A stretch of 64,000 nt of DNA from Pteria penguin (lineage: Eukaryota > Mollusca > Bivalvia > Pterioida > Pteriidae), in contig CM068588.1 of assembly GCA_035048485.1 (NCBI GenBank), positions 1,240,001-1,304,000 on the forward strand. Reading direction: 5' to 3'. Of this stretch, positions 58,101-64,000 are shown one piece after another. Under the pieces are notes generated by a model. It searched no databases. It was not told the origin of the DNA and saw only the letters and a program-made list of their open reading frames with translations. How positions within the stretch are numbered: the stretch's first letter is position 1; the number at the start of each line of letters is the position of its first letter. Position numbers and translations under genes: made by a program.

Positions 58101-61100
58101 GTGTGTATTAGGAGTCATATGGGTATAAGAAGTCATGTGTGTATTAGGAGTCATGTGTGTACATGTATTAGGAGTCATGTGTGTATTAGGTGTCATGTGT
58201 GTATTAGATGTCATGTGTGTACATGTATTAGGCGTCATGTGTGTATTAGGAGTCATGTGTGTATTAGATGTCATGTGTGTACATGTATTAGGCATCATGT
58301 GTGTATTAGGAGTCATGTGTGTATTAGGAGTCATGTGTGTACATGTATTAGGAGTCATGTGTGTATTAGGTGTCATGTGTGTATTAGATGTCATGTGTGT
58401 ACATGTATTAGGTGTCATGTGTGTATTAGGAGTCATGTGTGTATTAGGAGTCATGTGTGTATTAGGAGGCATGTGTCTATTAGGAGGCATGTGTCTATTA
58501 GATGTCATGTGTGTACATGTATTAGGAGTCATGTGTGTATTAGGAGTCATGTGTGTATTAGATGTCATGTGTGTATTAGGAGTCATGTGTGTATTAGGAG
58601 TCATGTGTCTATTAGATGTCATGTGTGTATTGGAAGTCATGTGTGTATTAGATGTCATGTGTGTACATGTATTTGGAGTCATGTGTGTATTAGGAGTCAT
58701 GTGTGTATTAGATGTCATGTGTGTATTAGGAGTCATGTGTGTATTAGGAGTCGTGTGTATTAGGAGTCATGATACATACATGTACATAGTTAAAGTACAT
58801 GATGTTATGTATCATGACAACAAACTTCTTAAACAAAATATCAAGGTAAGGCCAAACAAAACAATATGCATGTTTCCTGTGACATGCTTTTTTCTATAAT
58901 TTATTTTATTACTGAATCTATGGTTGATGGTAACTACAATGCATTTGGACATCTCTCATATGACAATTACTTATTTTTTCCCCAAGCAATTATCCCCTTG
59001 ATTTCAAAAACTACATTTTAAGACAAATATTCAATACTGAAATAATTTTCTACTGAAAGTGGAATAAAATTATTTGGGGTCGGGGTCGAAAATTAAGGTT
59101 GGTCGAGGTACAGAAAACATGCATCTTCTTTGGGCCTCATGTAGTGTCAATAGGTTCTGTAAACATCATAATGATCATTATTATGTCCTTTTCCCATTAT
59201 GACAGTGACATCTACATCACCTCCTACGGATGCTACACCGGGAGCATGTCACCTATATCATGGTAGCACCTGCCTTGTGCATTGCTCAATACATTCTGAC
59301 CTACATAACGCCCAATGTACATCATGCAACCAAGACAAAGTCACACCTGTGTATAAAAACAATGAATCAAAGTTGTATAACAACAAAACCTGTACATCCC
59401 TATTGCTTCATAATAATTTCTTTTCCTTCAGTATCCACAAGAACCAGTTAGGCCATTCTGTCTTGGTTGCATTATTCTGTTTTACATGCTAACAACTCCA
59501 AACAATACTTGACACATTAGTTTGCAATTTCTCATCCCAAATGTTAGGAAATTGATGTGAAAAGGCTGGACTGAATACAATGTATTCCAGTTCCGAGGTT
59601 AACACCTTATCTACAGAGCGACACTGATTTTATCCAGTGTGAACCTTCAGAACTTTTATTCTTGTTTCTTTGTAAGTCTACTCACTGTTGCTCATATTCC
59701 CAGTTGCCCTCTGCTGCATCACTGATACACACTAGGTCTAACAAGTGGTTTATAAAGGCATCTTGTTTGGATCCAGTTGTAACCCCCTAAAGATAAATAT
59801 ATACTATATTTCTATTAAAAAAATTTTGCCATATAAAAATGGGTACAGTACTTCATAACACATTTTCATGATACCAAGAAAGGAGATCTCTATAAAATGT
59901 GACTATATATTTGGTTGTGTAAAACCACATTTTTATTTCTACATGTATAATGGTGACACTATCAGTGTTTTCCAAGCTTCAACTGCTGCCATTACTGACA
60001 GTAAGTTCGAATCCTCATACATACCTTCATCAAATTAATTTTGTCCTTCATTAGTTGCCTGACACTCAAATTTATGTCGAATTATCGCAACACCAGAATC
60101 CAATAGGGATGTGTGGTTTTATCGCTAAATCGGTACACCACCATTTTTTCACTTTCAGTACATATTGCAATACTATTCTTTAAAAATCAGTTCAGGTTTG
60201 ATGTTTCATTATCTTCATATATTTATTGCAATATATTTTTTTAATATTGCAGTATATTGCAATACGTTTTTTTTTCCCTTAATACCTAGCCCTAGACTCC
60301 AAGCCTTGATGAAAATCCTGGCAAAAAGTGGATTGTTGGGCATTACTGTCCGCGCCACTCACTTTTTAAACCGAAAAATCTGGATTTTAACTTACTTATT
60401 TTTAAAATAGTTTTACAAAATTAATATTAATCGACAGATTTTGTGTAGTCATAACTTTTGATGTATGTTTTATGTTTCTACGAAGAAGCATTCGTATTTT
60501 ATAGGGAATAAATCATTTTAGATAGGGCGTTTTCAATGTTAATTTTGACGTGACGTCGCCGATGTTTAACATTGAGTCTATGGGAAACTTGGCAACGTCA
60601 CGTCAAAATTTAACATGAAAATCGCCCTATCTAAAATTGATTTTTTTCTATAAAATATGAACGCTTCTTTATACAAACATATAGCATACACCAAAAGTTA
60701 CGACTAAACAAGATCTATCGAATGGTTTTGCCTTTTTGAAATTATTCTAAAGATGAATAACTGAAAATTCAGATTTTCCAGTTTCCAGAGTGAGTGGCGC
60801 AGACAGTAGGCCCATTATGTCATGTAAAATTGGAAGATGGTCTATTGAGTTTAACCTGACACAAGCTCAAGCTTCATGTCACGGCCACGGAACATATACC
60901 CAACATCGCTGTGAACCCAGCAAGTTTGGAATCTTCAATTACAATTACTTAACTGATCATAAATCCATACTACTTAATACCACACCAGGATTATTTCCCT
61001 TTTATGAAGACAGCCCCATAATAGCAAACCAACAGACTAACTACTTGTAGTTACAGTAAAGATCACCTTAATCAGGTGAGTTATCTGCCCTTGTTTGTTT

Positions 61101-63750
61101 AGGTAGTATGCAGACATGGAAATGGGGTGGTATAGAATAACAGAAGTTTTGCAATATCTGCTCATTCATTATACTGTTTTTATTTGTATGCTCAATTGAC
61201 CATAGTGAGATAAGGTCAGTGTCAAGTTCTACTAAGTACTGAGTACTTGGCAATGACCACATCTCTTCTTGAGTAGCAGTCAACTCTCTACATCTTACAT
61301 TACATGCAGGAAGTGAGAGAGTTCTAATAAGGGGCACACAACTCACCTTACTGTAACAACAAATGTTAAACATGTATCTGTGCATTATTATTTTGCTCTT
61401 TTAATTATACAAAACCTAATCCAATAAACTTAATGCTATAAATCAATTTACAATAAATCAACTTACAATCAATCCACTAACGTCAGTAAACTGTTTCCTA
61501 GCAACAATGATAAAGATTAATAGAGTCTACCTTTGATGTCCAGTGATGAATGAAAAATACACAAACCCGAGTGTCAAGTTCACTTTGTCTATGCTGAGGC
61601 ATGGACTAGCTAATTTGACACATGGGTTTGTGGAATTATCATTTATCATCCAACATTAGGCATTGATTGTTTTTCTCCCATTGATTACCTGTAATATCCC
61701 TTAAAATTGTCATTTTTCCCTTGCATCATGTTGGAAAATTAACAAAAATCAGGCCGTCTCATGTTGGCGTATGTCATGTTTGCTTATGATGTCATAATAA
61801 AATTAGGTGTGAAATAGGTTGTGTAGCTTGTCATCCACCCCACAGTTGTTGACAGGCTGATCATTTCACACCTGTTTTAAGGATATCTCTGCAGTGTGCA
61901 AAATTAACGGTGGACCAATAGACAATGTCTACAGTAAATCGTGTCAGTCTACAGTGATCGAAAAGTCTGTAGACTGACTTGTCTATAGCAAATTTGACCA
62001 AGTCATTTAAGTGTATGTCCCCTTTACCAATTATGAAAACGCTCAGCCAAACTTATCCATCCTTCTCTAAAATAGAATGTCCCAATACTTCCAATGTCAG
62101 ACTGAATTAGCATCTTCCATTCAACAAGAATAGGGGAGGATGTATTCAATCAATGTATTTTCCTTTTCAACTTCAAGGATAGAGCGAAAATGTTTTTCTT
62201 TGACCGGTTAAAATATGTTGAGGGTGTCCGGATTAAAGAACTTGTGTATGAAATTGAGAAAGTATACAATTAACTGATCGTTAGTTTTATTTAATCAAAT
62301 GCAATAAAATTAAGATTTTAGTGCCTTTTCATTTCGGTCTATAGGAAAATGCTTAGGTCTATAGGAACTGAAATTACTGTGGACCGGATGTCTATAGGAC
62401 GTAGGAGGTAGTTTCGTACACTTATCTCTGTGAATATGGGAAAAACAATTATCTTACCCTGACAAGGTCCACATCATCTGAATGACAGAATCCAAGAGTA
62501 GAAGCCACAAAAAGTAGTCCTGAAATGGCAACATTCTATTTAGAGAATCAACTACACAAAGAATGGTAGTGATTATGAAGTTAAACTCGGCCCGTCATCA
62601 TTGATAAATTCTCCATTCATAACTCCATCAGATGTAAGTTATATCACTGAAAAAGGACTTCAAGCACTTAGAAGAACTTATTATAGACTGGTTGGCTGAC
62701 TGGTGTTTTACGTTGACCTCCAGAAAGCGACTATCCTATAATACAGAGCTTAAGTTTGATTTTTGCTATTTTCATTTTCACGTTTCCAAATTATGGCCCA
62801 CCAAGGGGGTATCCTTGATTGTCTGATCAATTTTTTTCTCTATACAGTATTTCTTTCTTCATTACTTCATCTAATTAATCATATATATGACAATACAATC
62901 ATATAAAATCCTTTTAGGACTCTTATTCTGTACTTATGAGGTTATCCACATCCGTCCAATTAAATCATATGGTCAAGAACTTACTTTGTATCATGGAGTC
63001 CTTCCTAGACTCAGCCCCGCTTTGTTGTGGTTCCAATACAGACTGCAGATGAGAGTCAAATCTGTAAGATTATTATTTTGTCTATGTTTAAACAATATTC
63101 ATTCAAAAGTGGAGGCACTAGCCCTGACGCTTCAAATGCTTGATTGATTGTCCATTAATTCTGCAATAGTAAGCCAAAGATTTTTAATTGGAAGATAACA
63201 GTGCTGAATTATTTGTTAAAAGTTCTTCTATTTGTGACAATGATTTCATGATAAACTGAATACCCTACCTCAACTCTGACGAAACAATAAAAGATTATGA
63301 TGACAGTAAAATGCAATAGATGGAAAATTGATAACAAATAAATGTCTCACTAAGAGAAAGACTTTCCTACATGAACCAATTACATCTCTACAGATCACTA
63401 CAATTATAGACTAGAGTAAATATACATTTGTTACCTGGCATGCACTGCAAAGATAGTTAAAGCAGACATGTGAAAGATGGAGGGCCAAAAGACAGCCAAG
63501 TGATTGTTGTTTGGATTAAATATCAACAAATTTTGAGGACACCACAAAAATTGACTACACATACAAACTGCAGTTCTTAAACTAAAACTTATATAAGTTC
63601 ATGTCTTTTTCTGCATGACTTAAACATGTTTATGACTTACTTTACAAACAGCCACTGCAACAGCCTTATTCTCGGTTCACCTGGAGCATAGATGAGTTCT
63701 TGGATCCATCCCTCATCTTCAACACCCTCTGTATATGGACAGCTCAGCCT
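46186..63750 (-). CDS. HAUS7: HAUS augmin-like complex subunit 7 (lacks first exon)
   Basis: Exons 5' to 3' on the minus strand: 63750-63641, 63061-62985, 62519-62458, 59786-59686, 56649-56479, 54703-54604, 51518-51309, 47568-47463, 46319-46186. All phases join to 356 residues plus TAA at 46186-46188. Human HAUS7 is about 368 residues, so roughly 25-30 N-terminal residues lie beyond the window. Matches recalled from the family: LSCPYTEGVEDEGWIQELIY against the human LGCPFLEGL..IQELLCSP block; TLGFCHSDDVDLVR against the APDDQELL block; and PPDLTQLGPAFKRVHQIL against PGPDLHPCGPIIQATHQ. Augmin binds spindle microtubules and recruits gamma-tubulin for branching nucleation in mitosis. The small exon 62985-63061 was found because phases on both sides demanded it. 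Confidence 0.87.
47700..50240 (+). mobile_element. Terminal-hairpin element, copy 3 (uninterrupted)
   Basis: Full-length relative of 8114-10405, starting AGCTCACCTGAGCC and ending CTCAGGTGAGCGATATAGG plus hairpin and CTTG. The interior repeats a ~450 base module (TGGTTCCNTTCCGAAATCAA and the A-run/G-run junction) several times. It lies in the HAUS7 intron between exons 51518-51309 and 47568-47463. Confidence 0.8.
50712..51238. repeat. 43 bp minisatellite, ~12 copies
   Basis: The unit is GGGTATAAACTCAGATTCTC, then ACTCACTCGGCATCATAGTA, then ATC, and is nearly invariant. It ends about 70 bases from HAUS7 exon 51518-51309. Confidence 0.95.
51821..54127 (+). mobile_element. CTTCG-hairpin dispersed element, copy 2 (hosts a nested element)
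   Basis: Starts with a single AGCAGTCCTAACATGACAAA unit. It then has repeated modules with GACCTTTGACCTATGACC and a GGTCAAGGTCATGACACACC segment, and ends with the hairpin TATACCCCCCAAAC-TTC-GTTTGCGGGGGGTATA. It is interrupted at 52514-53774. Confidence 0.75.
52514..53774 (-). mobile_element. Nested element, inverted relative of 8719-9346, 3 bp TSD
   Basis: Flanked by TAA on both sides. The empty host sequence (CCACCCAATAAAAAGATATG) is visible in the next module near 54033. It is larger than the 8719 copy because a ~320 base unit (AACTCGAACTGGTACTGA...) is present three times. Confidence 0.8.
54854..55596. mobile_element. Pogo/Tigger-like MITE, 743 bp, TA target site
   Basis: Perfect inverted ends CAGTTGAAACTCGTTAT flanked by TA. 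Further inverted GAGATAAAC and ACTTCGAC motifs lie inside the ends. No transposase frame. It is in the HAUS7 intron, upstream of exon 54703-54604. Confidence 0.8.
55978..56196. mobile_element. MITE with ~75 bp inverted repeats
   Basis: The left arm CTTATTCACAAAGAAACTTA (continuing through AAGTCTAAGTCTAAGAATTG) is matched on the minus strand from 56196. The arms cover most of the element, giving a foldback. A CAG flank on both sides may be the target duplication, but this is uncertain. Confidence 0.75.
57110..58770 (+). repeat. 18 bp satellite-like array, ~1.65 kb
   Basis: The basic unit GTGTGTATTAGGAGTCAT shows variants (AGATGTCAT, AGGTGTCAT) and longer GTGTGTACATGTATTAGG units. The first ~600 bases are irregular and the last ~950 very regular. 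It sits in the HAUS7 intron between exons 59786-59686 and 56649-56479. Because 18 and 24 are multiples of three, frames of 340, 296 and 254 codons stay open; none is a gene. Confidence 0.95.
60346..60806. mobile_element. 461 bp palindromic foldback element, TA target site
   Basis: The ends CTGTCCGCGCCACTCAC and (minus strand) CTGTCTGCGCCACTCAC are flanked by TA. The two arms of about 220 bases pair with moderate divergence throughout (for example TAGATAGGGCG and TTTTGACGTGACG), leaving a loop of about 30 bases. It is in the HAUS7 intron. Confidence 0.8.
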
Positions 63751-64000
63751 CTAAAAAACACACTTGTAAAATATATTCTATAACTTTTCATACCAAATTT
63801 TCAGTACCAATTTCTTTTTTAAATAAAAAATCTAAAAAAATTAAATTACATTTTCACTGAATCCTTCATCTTCTCTTTAAATCCTGCCTTTCACAAGCAT
63901 GACAAGTGAAGCACACTCTCTCATTTGAGATTTTGACAGTTTGAGGGATATTCAGCTCTCAATTGCAAGGCCCTCATGCTCTCTTCAATACTTTCATTAT

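Noticed and set aside
57741..58899. Open frames of 340, 296 and 254 codons on both strands
   Set aside because: They are products of an 18/24 bp tandem repeat whose period is a multiple of three. There is no independent coding signal, and the array lies inside a HAUS7 intron.
59199..59492. 97- and 73-codon plus-strand frames
   Set aside because: They overlap each other in different frames, have no domain, and lie in a HAUS7 intron antisense to the gene.
62887..63147. 86-codon plus-strand frame
   Set aside because: It is the antisense shadow of the HAUS7 exon 63061-62985, which is required by phase on both sides.

Overview
This is a eukaryotic, intron-rich, AT-rich window, almost certainly from a mollusc and probably a bivalve. 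That placement is my inference from the gene types and from repeats of a style I associate with bivalve genomes; no species can be named. Four protein-coding genes account for all the coding signal I can support. I rebuilt their exons by hand from splice sites, reading phase and remembered family conservation. In the two most complete multi-exon models every internal exon phase agrees. Region by region: (1) 1-22641, + strand: the 3' two thirds (18 coding exons, 931 residues) of a MET/RON-like receptor tyrosine kinase. It has the end of a Sema domain, a PSI domain, four IPT domains, one membrane helix and a tyrosine kinase domain. The kinase carries Gly-Tyr-Gly where Asp-Phe-Gly is expected, plus a shortened, Asp-substituted glycine loop, so it looks like a pseudokinase or crippled kinase. 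One ectodomain exon also lacks a normal splice donor and runs into a stop. (2) 24.6-41.55 kb, - strand: a complete IFRD1/2 (interferon-related developmental regulator) orthologue, 12 coding exons, 429 residues. (3) 42036-42800, + strand: an intronless HEXIM homologue (7SK RNA/P-TEFb regulator), divergent from the IFRD gene across about 490 bp. (4) 45.7-63.75 kb, - strand: a HAUS7 (augmin complex subunit) orthologue, nine coding exons, lacking only its first exon(s), which lie beyond the right edge. Everything else is repeats. There are tandem minisatellites (24, 37, 50, 58, 43, 18 and ~145 bp units), several of them directly against exon borders. Dispersed elements include terminal-hairpin families at 8.1-10.4, 15.3-16.8 and 47.7-50.2 kb, and another at 31.0-32.1 and 51.8-54.1 kb. 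There are several non-autonomous DNA transposons with clear terminal inverted repeats and 2, 3, 5 or 6 bp target duplications, and tRNA-derived SINEs. Many long open frames in the window are repeat artefacts. The most unusual features are the degenerate MET-like kinase, a minisatellite made of copies of an IFRD intron/exon junction in which every extra copy has lost the splice-acceptor AG, and two cases where filled and empty insertion sites of mobile elements can be compared inside the window.
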